Origin: an uncultured Kingella sp.
GTDB lineage: Bacteria > Pseudomonadota > Gammaproteobacteria > Burkholderiales > Neisseriaceae
Length of the DNA: 6,289 nt
Assembly: GCA_916720425.1 (NCBI GenBank)
Contig: CAKARD010000075.1
Coordinates: 1-6,289 of the forward strand
Direction of reading: 5' to 3'
This document shows, piece by piece, positions 6,269 to 6,289 of this stretch. Position 1 is the stretch's first letter, and each line of letters opens with the position of its first letter. Made by a program: the position numbers and the translations under genes. A model generated the notes under the pieces. That model saw only the letters and a list, made by a program, of their open reading frames with translations, was not told the origin of the DNA and made no database searches.

Positions 6269-6289
6269 ATAATTAAAAGTATTCTAGAT

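Larger units (their letters stand above)
6178..6289. other. Terminal intergenic stretch without a confirmed gene
   Basis: Beyond the terminator this AT-rich stretch contains the Shine-Dalgarno/micro-ORF and the 13-bp hairpin listed separately. A TATAAA box at 6231-6236 could be a -10 element placing a start just at the hairpin, but I see no acceptable -35 at the right distance. No longer reading frame runs through the region on either strand. Confidence 0.5.

Noticed and set aside
1..6289. Neisserial DNA uptake sequences (GCCGTCTGAA and the AGGCTGCCTGAA-type variants)
   Set aside because: Reading for CTGAA cores (for example near 1239, 2341, 2749 and 4208) gave no full match on the + strand. 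The terminator stem is also unrelated. A program scan of both strands would settle this.

Overview
This window looks like chromosomal DNA from a low-GC (about 35-40% by eye) member of the Neisseriaceae or a close betaproteobacterial relative. The strongest pointer is RecR. Its Toprim segment (VHLPGDIAAMESAHCHDG) and its ATAFTAEGDATAY stretch match, as I recall them, the unusual neisserial form of RecR rather than the common VESPAD / ATNPTVEG form. An rdgC 3' end and an ntrY-ntrX pair fit the same lineage. No database search was possible, so the taxon is an inference.

Layout: all seven protein genes read on the + strand and are tightly packed, with gaps of 4, 8, 15, -4, -4 and 12 nt, so they probably form one transcription unit or the end of one. 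In order they are: the C-terminal half of rdgC (cut by the window start); a small exported MORN-repeat protein; dcd (dCTP deaminase); recR (recombination mediator); an unrecognised lipoprotein; ntrY (membrane sensor kinase); and ntrX (response regulator). A rho-independent terminator follows ntrX at about 6146-6177. The last ~110 bases hold a strong Shine-Dalgarno sequence with a 15-codon micro-ORF and a perfect 13-bp hairpin. These may belong to the leader of a gene beyond the window.

How the genes relate: RdgC and RecR both act on RecA-dependent recombination, RdgC as a DNA-binding antagonist of RecA and RecR as part of RecA loading. Dcd feeds dUTP/dTTP synthesis. The lipoprotein overlaps ntrY by an ATGA junction and is plausibly an envelope partner of the NtrY sensor. 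NtrYX in Neisseria is linked to control of respiratory enzymes.

The most interesting signal is in NtrX. Its receiver and Fis-type HTH are intact, but the central AAA+ domain has lost the Walker A lysine, the Walker B aspartate, the GAFTGA loop, the arginine-finger region and the sensor II arginine. It therefore looks like a pseudo-ATPase that cannot activate sigma-54. NtrY has a related oddity: its G1 ATP-binding box reads NNGTR instead of DNGxG. Beyond these, the window is mostly ordinary housekeeping sequence, and I see no mobile element, CRISPR array, tRNA or rRNA.
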